This document shows positions 22,529-32,760 of a stretch of DNA of 64,000 bases, in pieces. The DNA is from Ancistrus triradiatus (Eukaryota > Chordata > Actinopteri > Siluriformes > Loricariidae). The stretch spans positions 62,001-126,000 of the forward strand of contig JAJAGP010000240.1 of the NCBI GenBank assembly GCA_025084515.1, written 5' to 3'. The notes under the pieces were generated by a model. It was given only the letters and a program-made list of their open reading frames with translations. It was not told the origin of the DNA and ran no database searches. Position 1 is the first letter of the stretch. The number at the start of each line of letters is the position of its first letter. Both the position numbers and the translations under genes were made by a program.

Positions 22529-23830
22529 AATGCTGGCGTTACCTGTATTCTAAGTGTTATGCATACTTTATTTCTTGCTTATAATTATTTTCCCCGGTTT
22601 CCTCCACTTTTTTAGTCATTGCTAAATACCACCCACAAACTGAGTCTCATTTATCACAGGACAGCTAAAAACTGTAATCTGCTTCAGCTGAGACAGTGAA
22701 GTCACTGCTTGTTTTGCAGCAGCAGTTTAGTCAATATTTAATGGCGAGATAAACAGACACAGAGGAGGGTGTTGACTCCCCTCTGCACCTACAAGCTCAC
22801 TAAATTACTTATATATAGACAGTAAGTGCCATAACAATACATAATAGCAGCACCTATAATGCTCTGACTAACAGCTACAGATGCATATGTCCAACAATAT
22901 GTGCAACTTTTTATGCAGTTATTTTCCCTGCGTTATGCCTGACACAACGGAAACTGGTAGGCACTGGCAGGAACCACACCTACTTCACCACAGTGGTGGT
23001 ACAAGTCTATACAACATAACCATTTATTAATGAATAAGCTGTTCTTTTTTGTTATTGTGTAAGTCTGCCAGTTCCAGCTTCCACATTAGTAATTCAGTTC
23101 CACCTTTATTCACTTCCCACTACATTGGCTGTTTATAAAGTAGATGAAAAGCTTATATACTGCATAAAACCACCACCATTCTGCCATTTAATGTCTGCGT
23201 TGTTATTCTTCAAATAACAAGACATCTTAAGAATGATCTTTTTTCTCCTTAACTCTCTTCTTAAGAACAATTCTAAGAATGAGTGGTATCCTTGAGCATA
23301 TTATGTTCTTAAATGTTTTCTTAACCTTAAGATAGCCTCACACTTATCTTAGGCTGTAAGAGTTGAAGGTAAGCATCGAAAATGTAATACTTTAAACAAT
23401 TTAATTCATGGAAATAAGGCTTACATTTCAATTTAAATGCCTAAAAACCTTTCAAATGAAGGTCATCCTTTAAATACAAAAGTCTACATAAGGAAGGTTT
23501 ATGGCAAAGCTTTCTATTTCTTCCACCATCACCTCTATTTTTTGTTTGCTAAAGATCTTTAAAGTTTTTAGTAAGCTAATAACGGAAATAACGGTCAATG
23601 CAAATTCAAAATGTGTCTCGCGCAGTATATGGTAAGCTGTAAAATGCAACGTAGTCTACATAACAAAACAATGAAGAGTTTCTTAAGAATTAAAAAAATA
23701 ATAATTATTCAAATATTTGACAACTTCTTAAGTTTTTATCGTGAATTGCATTTAAGAACATTCTTATGAACTTCTTAGTGTTTGTCTTAATAACCTTCGC
23801 AAGTTTTTTTCTTTTAAGAAAGCTTTCGTG
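22529..23830. other. Spacer between lysozyme C and ids, with a TTCTTAAG-rich repeat
   Basis: No exon seen. 23215-23340 and 23660-23825 both carry many 'ttcttaag'/'cttaagaa' words in roughly inverted arrangement ('cttcttaagaacaattcttaagaat'-like on the left, 'catttaagaacattcttatgaac' on the right). This suggests the two arms of a decayed DNA element spanning about 600 bases. Exact ends not found. Confidence 0.35.
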
Positions 23831-23842
23831 AATCCGACCCCT

Positions 23843-23887
23843 GATTTCGATTCCGATTCTGAGTCTGATTCCGATTCCGATTCTGCA
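23843..23887. repeat. Hexanucleotide (GATTCC)n minisatellite
   Basis: About seven imperfect copies of gattcc/gattct from 'gatttcgattccgattctg' to 'gattccgattctg', 270 bases upstream of the ids start codon. Confidence 0.75.
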
Positions 23888-23899
23888 GGTACTTGTGGA

Positions 23900-23958
23900 G
23901 CAACCAATGAGAGCAAAGTCTGCTTCCAAACACCTTGATTGATAGATTGTGATCCAAT
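23900..23958 (+). promoter_or_regulatory. Paired CCAAT boxes upstream of ids
   Basis: 'aaccaatgagagc' near 23901 and 'atccaatgagggc' near 23951 are two CCAATGAG boxes about 50 bases apart, some 200-250 bases upstream of the ids ATG. They are followed by 'aaggcgggac', a GC-box/E2F-like word. This fits a TATA-less housekeeping promoter. Inference from motif and position. Confidence 0.4.
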
Positions 23959-24157
23959 GAGGGCACGCAATGAAGGCGGGACTTTCACTTCAGGAGCTAA
24001 ACGATTCGTGAACACGGCGAGAGGAACCCCGGCTGTAAAGTGAACCGTGTAACATGTTTAATAAGTAAATGTTAAATATAAAACCAAAACGGTAAACGTG
24101 AAATGTAGCGCTGCGGGAGCTTGAGCGTGTCGAATTACTCCGTTAAAAAGATTAAGG

Positions 24158-27100
24158 ATGTTTCCAAGCACTCAGATATGGCTGCTTCTCGTCATCGTGC
24201 AGCTTTGGGAGCAGTTTATGTTGGCAGAAGGTATTGCTAGGAGTTTTAACACCGAAGCAGGATTACACATATAGCTGATTATAATTGTACTTTATATAAC
24301 AACAGCTCAAACAACGTACTTAAACTTTAGAGGGAAATCTTAAGTACAGTACGCCGTTGTTTGGACGGGTAAAACATAAAATAAATCCATATTTTTTGTT
24401 TGATATTGCCAAACCGAAAACGCCGTCGCGGTAATCCGGACACATATTAGAATTAATGGTAAAGTCTGGAATCTCGAGTTAACTGTTTTCCGTACACAAC
24501 AAACCGTAGCCATTCTGAGCTTGCTTACAAAGAGAAAGCACGAGACTGAACCTTTGTTTGGCCGATAGTAATGAGAATGAGTTATATTTCCACAGACATA
24601 TTGCAATATATGTATTATTATATTACTATATTGCTGTTACTTGTTCAATATAATAGACAAAACTGATGCAAAGTTCACCGCTAAACTTCTGATGAAACTG
24701 AAGCTGTAAGTATTGTGTTGCATAACCCAACCTAAATCTGCCATTTTTCTTCTCCTCACAGGGAAATTAAACGTGTTGTATCTAATAGCTGATGATTTGA
24801 GACCAACTTTGGGTTGCTATGCTGATCCAGTGGTGAAATCACCCAACATTGATCAGCTTGCTGCCAAAAGCACTGTGTTCCACCATGCCTATGCACAGGT
24901 AACCTGAGGTCACACGTACAGCTGATTTACCTGTCACATAGCATTAAGATCGACACAGTATGTGGATTTTCTGGTTCTAAGGTGTGTGATCATACGATCA
25001 ACAGCTTTTATTGTTATTACACATGACATGACAACATGGAGCAGAGAGGCTCAAGGGCCCAATAATGGTACCTTGGCAGACAAAGGATTGGGCCGTAATT
25101 GCTGAGTCTCTTTGTTAGTGTTATCCACTATGGTGTTTAGGTACTATCTTTCATGGAGAGCATGAGGACAACTGAAGCGAACACTTGGAGATACCTCTCC
25201 CTCACTCACCACTGCTGGCATCTTGATGTACAGTGGGGCAAAAAAGTATTTAGTGAGCCACTGATTCTGCAAGTTCTCCTACTTAGAGAGATGACAGAGG
25301 TCTGTAATTTTCCTCACAGGTACACTTCAGCTATGAGGGACAAAATGAGAAACAAAATCCAGGAAATCACATTGTAGGATTTTTAAAGAATTTAATTGTA
25401 AATGATGGTGGACAATAAGTATTTGGTCACCCACAAACAAGCAAGACCTGTAACTTCTTCTTTAAGAAGCTCTTTTGTCCTCCGCTCGTTACCTGTATTA
25501 ATGGCACCTGTTTGACCTCGTTATCAGTATAAATGACACCTGTCCACAGCCTCTCTCTCTATATATATACACATATACTTTACTCCTGACAGTAAAGTAA
25601 GCTACACACTATAGAAAAGTCCATTATCCCCACAACAAAAGCACTGTGATATACTGTGAAACTGATACAGACCCTTAAAAATGGCGGGCTACAAATTTTT
25701 GGCCATATTGCCCAGCCTTAATAAATATTTTAACTTCTCCCCAGCAAGCAGTCTGCGGCCCGAGCAGAACGTCCTTCCTGACGAGTCGAAGGCCCGACAC
25801 GACCCGACTGTACGACTTCAACTCCTACTGGAGAGTCAGCGCAGGGAACTACACCACGCTGCCGCAGTACTTCAAATCCAAAGGCTACACCACGCTGTCT
25901 GTGGGGAAGGTCTTCCATCCAGGTACTGGATAAATAATTGATGAAGGCGCTTGAAGCTCGGTGTGTGAGATTCCCCGTGTGCCTGCTTTTTTGTGCTCCG
26001 CACTGATAACTGTGTTGTCTGAAGTTACTAATTGATGTCTCTGCCTTGTGTCTGACCTGAAGGCATCGCCTCCAATCACACGGATGATTACCCTTACAGC
26101 TGGTCTGTACCTCCGTATCATCCGCCCTCTTTAAGCTATGAAAAGAGGAAGGTTAGTGTGAGTGAATATGGCGGCGTGTTTGCTGGTTTTGGACTGTAGA
26201 TCATCTCATTACTGTAGTTCCCTCCTTTGTCCCTAACTGTGAGTGAGTGTGTGATGGACTGGTGCCCTGGCCAGCGTTTGTTCCCTTAAAAAGCTGACCT
26301 GAAGGAAATTCTGATCATGGTTCTGCGTTAGGTTTGCAGGAACGAAGACGGCACGCTCCACAGGAACCTGCTGTGCGCCGTGAACGTGTCCGACATGCCT
26401 CTGAGAACGCTGCCTGACCTGGAGAACGCAGCAGAAGCCGTCCGGCTGCTAAAAGCCATGAAAAATACCCAGCGTCCCTTCTTCCTGGCCGTTGGCTTCT
26501 ATAAACCTCACATTCCCTTCAGGATCCCAATGGTACTTAAAGCACAGTGAAGACATGTCGTGTGAGTTCATGTGTTCAGATCCGCCTGAGTCGGTGTGTC
26601 ACTGTGAAACAGGAGTACCTCAAGCTGTATCCTCTGGAGAACATGACACTGGCTCCTGATCCAGATGTTCCTAGTAAGCTTCCTGATGTGGCTTATAATC
26701 CGTGGACTGATATCAGGAAGAGAGAAGATGTCCAGGCTCTGAATCTGAGCTTCCCATACGGACCAATCCCGAAAGACTTCCAGGTACAGCACAGCACCGA
26801 GTGATTCCAGTACCTGCTGGTTATGGGACTCTGCTCTTTTTTTATTCTTTCTGTTGTCTTTCCTCCCTATTTCCCTTATTTCTTTGTTTCCTTACAATAA
26901 AAGGAAAAAGAAAGGAAAGAAATGAGCTATAATGTAATGAAGGTAAAGAAAGGAAATAAAAAGATAGAGAAGAGAATGTAAACAAAAGGAAATGAAACAG
27001 AAATTTAAACAAAGAAAAACAGAAATTAAACAAAAAGTGTATATTAACAGAAGGGAAGAAATGAAAAGATCTTCAAATACATAAATATAAGCTATAATAG

Positions 27101-30100
27101 GAAGTATAAAATAAATAAAGAAAGGGAGAGGCATTACAAAGAAATATAAACAGAAAGGGAAATTTCAACAAAGAAACGGAAACAAAAAAAAATGGTATAA
27201 TAGAAAAAGATTCAAATACATACAAACTAGAATAAGACATAAAATATAAAGAGATATATAAACAAATTAAGAAATTAAGAAAAAAAGTATAAACTATAAT
27301 TAAAAGAACTTATCAAAGAAATATAAACAAATAAAAAATTAACCAAAGAAATATAAATTATAGTAAACATAAAATATAAAGGAAAAAAGGGACAAAAAAA
27401 CAAAGAAATATAAAATAAAAAATAAATCTAAAGAATGAAATGAAAAGAGGAACAAAAACAAAAAGATAGAAAATACATAAACAGTTATAAATGGAAAGAG
27501 GAATAAAGAATAAACAGAATGAAAGAATTAGGGATAATGTAAAAGAAAAAGTGGGATGAATGAAAGAACGATGAACAGACGAGAGGAAAAGGGAGGAGGT
27601 GCAAACAGAAATAATTAAAGAGAAATATAAACAAACTGAACTGCAGCAAAATGAATTAAACACTAAGAAATATAGGTGATAAAAATAAATGAATAAAGAG
27701 AAATAAGTAGAAAAAAAACAGGGCTGAGTAATAAATCAAAGGAGATAAACACAAAGGGTGAGACAAAAGACAAAAATGATGAGAAAAAGAATGAAAGAAA
27801 GAACTAGACAGAAATGAATGGAAATGGAAGTAAAAAAATAAATTAAAATTTAAGATTAAGATTAAGAAATACACAAACAGGAAAAATGAGATGAGTGATG
27901 AGTGAAATTAGAAAAAAGTATTGAGAGTGTAAAAAATGGGAAAGAAATGAATAGTGCCTGGATAAAAAGGTAAGACTGATGGAGGAAGAAAGAGACGATA
28001 GTAAGCACAGAGTAACAGATGGTTAGAGGCTTGTAACTTAATAATCTGCATAACTATGATTTCACCGTACACATTTGTGTGTATTGTTTTTCCAGCTGTG
28101 TATTCGGCAGCATTATTTTGCCGCCGTCTCGTACATGGACGCTCAGGTTGGGAAGATCCTGCAGGCTCTTGATGATCTGGAGCTGACCAAGGACACCATT
28201 GTGGTGTTCACCTCAGATCATGGTTAGTACGCCTTCTATATCAGTCCTGCCTCTGAAGCTTACGTGTGTAATGTGAGATTCCTCCACTAGATGGCAATGT
28301 TGACACATGAAATTAAAGCACTGATTTGGATAATCCTCTGCTAATGCGCGCGTGCGCTGCGAGTAAAAAAACAAAACAAGGCTCAACTTTCATAATTAGT
28401 GTGGAGTAGTAATTCAGCCGAGCGCGCAGACTAAACTCCAGGCCGCACACTAACTCAAAAGCAAGCTGTCAGTTATTATGCTAATAGTAGAGCAGATTCT
28501 TAATCATAGACACCTGGCTGCTTTAATGCGAGTCTCAGGTTTTCAGTGCCGTGTGTCTTTCAGGATGGTCTCTGGGCGAACATGGAGAATGGGCCAAGTA
28601 CAGCAACTTCGACGTGGCCACCCGCGTGCCGTTAATAGTCTACGCTCCGGGTGTGACCGCACCCCTGCCTTGGCCCGGGGAGATGACGTTCTCCTTTGTG
28701 GACGTGCTTGAAAATTCGGAAAGCCAGTTTACCGAAGGTGAGCGTGGAACACACACTAGAGTGAACAGTCTTACCCCCTAGTCATTCTGGAAAACGGTTC
28801 GAATTAGAGACGCAACAAAGTTGTTTTTTCGCAGGAAGAGGAAAGAAAGGCCAAAATGTTTAACGAACAAAGGCTTAGACTGTGATGCGCTCTGAAATTG
28901 TGTGCAGTATTTAAATAGTACTCTTAATGGAGAGCATGTGGACGGGCAAAACACAGCACAGAAAGACTCTCACTATGCAGAACAGCAGGGTTGGGTATCA
29001 AACCCGGTTCCGACTCCCGAAACCCGTTAAAGAAGCCATTAGTGGAAGATGGATGCTCAAGACTTTGGCTCCACTCCACTGAGAGAAAACAAAGAAGGTT
29101 GATCTGTACCGGAGGTTGCACCTTCAACACTCCAGCATGATACTGAGCTTCAGCAGCGTACCGGGTTCGACTGACTGTGATCTCCCAGCCCGAATGCTTC
29201 ATTAGCATTAGAATGCTGCATTTAAAACGCTTAATGTGAACAATAATGTACTAAAACAAAGAGCTGGGCAGGCAAGACCAGGACTTTTAATAGCTGAGTC
29301 AAGGCCAAGATTGGAAGAGGCCGAGACCAGATAGATTTTTTTCAATTTAAACTAGAATAAAAAGAAGAAAATGGAAAAAAAAATTCATTTGTTGTGGTTT
29401 GCCTCATTTTTTCTGTCTTTTTAAAAATGTGTATTTCTTGATCTTTGTTCGTTCACTTACATTACTTAATATAATTACTAATAAATAATACTAGACTTCA
29501 TCATAGAGTTTGTGAAACATAACTATGTAGCCTATAATTGTTATTAATTATTATTATTTTATAGTCGTAGTCAAACTAACTTTCCGAAGCTAATGATAAC
29601 CCTAATTTCCTTTCTTCCCTCAAACTTAATCAGAAGCCGCCACATAAAGTGAACTGAATATAGAAACAACATCCATTCGAATCATTTTTATCGAATGTGA
29701 AAACTTTCCAGACTTTGCGGACATGGTGAAGCAAGCGGGTCAAAATATGAACTCGCAATCTTAACGTCAAACGATTTCATAATCCTGTTCTTCGATTGGA
29801 TACAGAACAAGAAGAGCAGTAACTTATTTCCCTGTTAGCCAATCTGAGTGCAGATTTTATTTAGGCGTGTAGAGAAAGTACTGATTTCTTTAAATTCCCA
29901 TTTAAACCTACTATAAGTAAAAAGACCAACGTGGCTTAAGGTACTAAAGCAGTGACCTAGGAACTCTACTGCTAAAAGGATGAACCAGTGATCCAAAAGG
30001 AACGTCTTTTTTATTTTTTGTTCATGATTTCAGCAGTAGTGTTGATCTTTTTACTTATAATAGGTTTAAATGGGAAGAAAAAAGCTGAACGTAAAAATAT

Positions 30101-31471
30101 TTACTTTTGAATATATCTTTATACCCAATCATTTGCCACATTTTTTCACCATTATGGAATCGAAACTGAATCTGAATCGATAAAAAGCCACCCTACTTAA
30201 CAGTGACATGAGCAGGCAGAGTAGCCTCAGCACCTGGAAGCACTCTCACAGTTTCCTTTCTGTTCGTGCGTTTTGGCCGTCGTGTCTCTTGCTCTCCATT
30301 AAAGTCGCCATTAAAGCCAGGGATGTCAAACAGGCTCGCAAAGTGGTCTAAAATGGCCCGCATCGGAAATTCTAAAGCTGAGCGTTTCTCTTGCCGAAGA
30401 CTTGTAATGGATTAGAAAAAAAGAATGAAATGCCACCTGTAGTTCCTAATGCGTGTGCCGGATGGCGGCTGCTTATCACAGGCTGTACGATACACCCCGG
30501 GCCTTTACTGCCCTGCTGTGGACTGGCCTCATGCTGTCAAATTGTGGGGTGTTGGTGCGGCATTCATGCCTGGTCGCAAAGGTGTTGTTACTAAACTTAA
30601 ACAAAGTAAATGAATGCAATGGGAATGAGCGGGTTATTGCGTTTTAGACCAGGAGGCGATGTGTGGTAAATGGTAGTAAAAGGTTTTCCGTTCTTGACAG
30701 GTGTACAGTTGCGTCATGTGCATGTCACTGTATGCATGTTAGGTTAATTGATTACAATAAACTGGCATTGACTTGAGTGTGTGTGTGTATATATATATGG
30801 CTAGTCTCGATGTAGCTTTGTGTGTCGCTGAAATGGCCACTGGTACTGATAGCGACGTTAAGAATCCCAAACAAACAAATGTTTATAAGCGTAGTCTTGG
30901 CCTTCAGCAAACTGTCCATTCAGTACCGTGCCCCTTTCCATCCTCTCTTCTCCCAGCCTTTGCAGTGTTCAGCATGGTGGAGCTAGTGGACGTTTTTCCC
31001 ACCCTTACCTCCTTGGCTGGTTTCAGTCATCTTCCCTACTGCCCGACCCCCTCCTTTAAGATTGACCTATGCACCGAGGGCTACAACCTGGCACACCTCC
31101 TGGGCCGCCACGAGCACAAAACCAACAACGAGGCGTGGGCCTTCAGCCAGTACCCCCGCCCCTCCGACAATATCCGGCCCGACTCTGACCTCCCCGACCT
31201 CGCCGACATCAGAGTCATGGGCTATTCGGCGCGCTCGGACGACTACCGCTTCACCGTCTGGGTGGGGTTCGACCCCGCCCACTTCTACGCCAACCTGACC
31301 GACGTGCACGCCGGCGAGCTCTACATACTGTCCCAAGATCCAGGTGAGGACAAGAACGTGTATTACGAATTCGCTCGGACCTCGCTGAAGATGCTTGACA
31401 TGGGGCTGCCGTGGACTGAAAATCTGAAACGACATGCGATGCACTTCAGAGAGGCCTTCAGAAGGAAATGA
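24158..31471 (+). CDS. ids: Iduronate 2-sulfatase (9 exons, 554 aa)
   Basis: Lysosomal sulfatase removing the 2-O-sulfate of iduronate in heparan and dermatan sulfate; loss of human IDS causes Hunter syndrome. Exons: 24158-24230, 24762-24898, 25745-25922, 26063-26151, 26332-26532, 26613-26783, 28096-28222, 28564-28737, 30957-31471; all GT-AG, 1665 bases including stop. Exon 1 encodes a signal peptide (hydrophobic 'IWLLLVIVQLW'). Sulfatase features in order: metal ligands Asp35-Asp36 ('LIADDLRP'); Cys74 in 'CGPSR', the residue converted to formylglycine; Lys125 and His128 in 'GKVFHPG'; His219 ('KPHIPF'); Asp324-His325 ('TSDHG'); Lys337 ('EHGEWAKYSN'). All are offset by exactly 10 from human numbering. 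Several N-glycosylation sequons. The C terminus is longer than in human and ends in a basic 'FREAFRRK'. The exon 9 acceptor was chosen for length match; a second in-frame AG lies 9 bases downstream. Confidence 0.97.
25231..25551 (+). mobile_element. Truncated Tc1-like element in ids intron 2
   Basis: Starts after TA (25229-25230) with 'cagtggggcaaaaaagtatt', the end of a second Tc1 family, continues with 'caataagtatttggtcaccc', and breaks off in a CT/TA microsatellite at about 25551. No transposase frame or right end remains. Confidence 0.75.
26890..27960 (+). repeat. A-rich, strand-asymmetric low-complexity tract in ids intron 6
   Basis: About 1.07 kb in which the transcribed-sense strand is dominated by A and G with very few C and T. 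Motifs like 'aaagaaatataaac' recur at irregular spacing, as in a degenerate satellite. The Phe/Leu/Ser-rich open frames on the minus strand are products of this composition, not genes. Confidence 0.75.
29560..29896 (+). repeat. Dispersed repeat in ids intron 8
   Basis: 'gcaatcttaacgtca', 'gattggatac', 'agaagagcagtaactt', 'ccctgttagccaatctgagtg' and 'gcagattttatttaggc' match, inverted, the sequence at 56320-56460. Two diverged copies of one unidentified element. Confidence 0.65.
29897..30074. repeat. 178 bp inverted repeat (foldback) in ids intron 8
   Basis: The left arm starting 'cccatttaaaccta' and the right arm ending 'taggtttaaatggg' pair over about 34 bases with two mismatches, around a loop of about 110 bases. 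May be a MITE or the end of the neighbouring repeat. Confidence 0.65.
30775..30798. repeat. (TG)n(TA)n microsatellite
   Basis: Run of TG followed by TA dinucleotides within ids intron 8, upstream of exon 9. Confidence 0.8.
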
Positions 31472-31535
31472 CTCTCGTTTTCAGCCCTTGGGGTGGCTGT
31501 CAGGGTATCCCCAATACCTTCAAACCATGGGTAAT

Positions 31536-31541
31536 ATTAAA
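31536..31541 (+). terminator. Candidate ids poly(A) signal ATTAAA
   Basis: ATTAAA, the commonest variant signal, 65 bases after the ids stop codon. No AATAAA is closer. The true end may be further downstream. Confidence 0.35.
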
Positions 31542-31639
31542 ATAAGCTACATTCACAAGGACCACAGAGAGTTTTTGTCCTCAGAGCTTGTTTCTCTAAT
31601 ATTCTGCATTGATAATACCATAATAATTAGCTGTACTTA

Positions 31640-31740
31640 GGTCAAGGTGGCATGGTGGCACCGTGGTTAGCACAGTCGCTCCACACCTCCCTAGTGTCCC
31701 ACTGGGTGAGTGCACGTCCTACGATGGACTGGCTTTAATA
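31640..31740 (+). repeat. tRNA-derived SINE-like fragment
   Basis: 'ggcatggtggcaccgtggttagcac' resembles a tRNA-derived SINE box A region common in fish; 'gtcctacgatggactgg' is the usual downstream phrase. Short. Confidence 0.45.
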
Positions 31741-31764
31741 TAAAATAATCAAATTTTTCATTTT

Positions 31765-31945
31765 CTTAAGCATGTACTGCGTTTCAGTGTCTCCACAAAG
31801 CGTTCAAGTGCTGCGTTTAATTCCAGGGTTGCCAGATCCCAGGTCTGTGCAAACAATCCCCCTAAGTCTTTTACAATAAACAGACCTGGCAACCGTGGTA
31901 CACTCTCTCGTGCATGTGCAGACTGAGAAAAACTATACTACAGAT
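31765..31945. repeat. GCCAGATCCC-family repeat copy
   Basis: 'gtctccacaaagcgttc', 'ccagggttgccagatccc' and 'gtgcatgtgcagactg' match 3160-3349. A partly inverted companion lies at 32505-32760. Confidence 0.55.
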
Positions 31946-32009
31946 AGTACTTTGCAAGGAGTCTTAAGCATTCTAGATTTTTCAGTTTATATTCTGCTTA
32001 TTCTTTATT

Positions 32010-32310
32010 TAAGTTTTAGTGGTCCCTGCACTTTGTAGTTCTACAATTACAGACTGTAGTCCATCTGTTTCTCTACATACTGTGTTCGTTCCCTTTACTC
32101 TGTTCTCTATGGTCAGGATCCCCACAGATCAGGTACTATTTGGGTGGTGGATCACTCTGAGCACTGTAGTGACACTGATGTGTGTTAGTGTGTGTTGTGC
32201 TGGTGCGATTGGATCAGACGCAGCAGTGCTGCTGGAGTTTGAAAACACTGTTCACTCACTGTCCACTTTATTAGATACAATCACCTTAGCACCTTAAATG
32301 TAGCTGTTCT
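32010..32310 (+). repeat. Dispersed repeat (CTGCTGGAGTTT family)
   Basis: 'tgcactttgtagttctac', 'ccatctgtttctctacatac', 'gggtggtggatcactctgag' and 'agtgctgctggagtttgaaaac' recur in part at 39080-39420 and 44478-44582. A well-spread fish repeat; class not assigned. Confidence 0.55.
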
Positions 32311-32504
32311 GTTGCACAGATTGTGTTCGTCATCCTATAATCCATCAGTGCTCACAGGAAGCTGCCTACAGGATGCTGGTGGCTGGGTATTTTTGACTGG
32401 TGGACTGTTTTCAGTATTGTATATCCGTAGTACGAATTCAGTCACGTAACACGAGTGAGTGTAACCACACCTGCTTATTCTGAGAGACTTCATTAGGGAT
32501 TGTT

Positions 32505-32760
32505 TCCATAAACCTGGTTGAGTTTTTTTATCATGTGGGATCTGGCAACCCATGCGTTTAATGCAGATCCACTAAACACTTTGTGGAGACTGAAATGCAG
32601 TATATGCTTGAGAAAATGGATGAAAAATCATGTAAGTCATGTAAATCCGGAGCTTTCCCATTATTGCATTACTCAAGTTCATATAAACTCTGTGATCTAT
32701 TGAGAAAAGTTATCGGATTATTAAGTGCGTGTAAACGCACTCACTGTTCTTCTCATTTCT
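32505..32760. repeat. GCCAGATCCC-family repeat, inverted copy
   Basis: 'atgtgggatctggcaaccc' is the complement of the family core. It is followed by 'cactaaacactttgtggagac' (complement of the tccacaaag phrase) and 'cggattattaagtgcgtgtaaac'. Confidence 0.5.

Noticed and set aside
24340..24606. 88-codon minus-strand frame in ids intron 1
   Set aside because: No homology recognised, lies wholly in an intron and no supporting splice or promoter signal.
26842..27874. Several Phe/Ser/Leu-rich minus-strand frames
   Set aside because: They arise from the A-rich tract in ids intron 6, which has few stop codons on the opposite strand.
30773..30956. Open frame extending upstream of ids exon 9
   Set aside because: It crosses a TG/TA microsatellite and has no homology to sulfatases; two good acceptors precede the conserved part, so it is intron.
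31067..31444. 125-codon minus-strand frame opposite ids exon 9
   Set aside because: It is the antisense of a GC-rich coding exon; no start context, splice sites or domain of its own.
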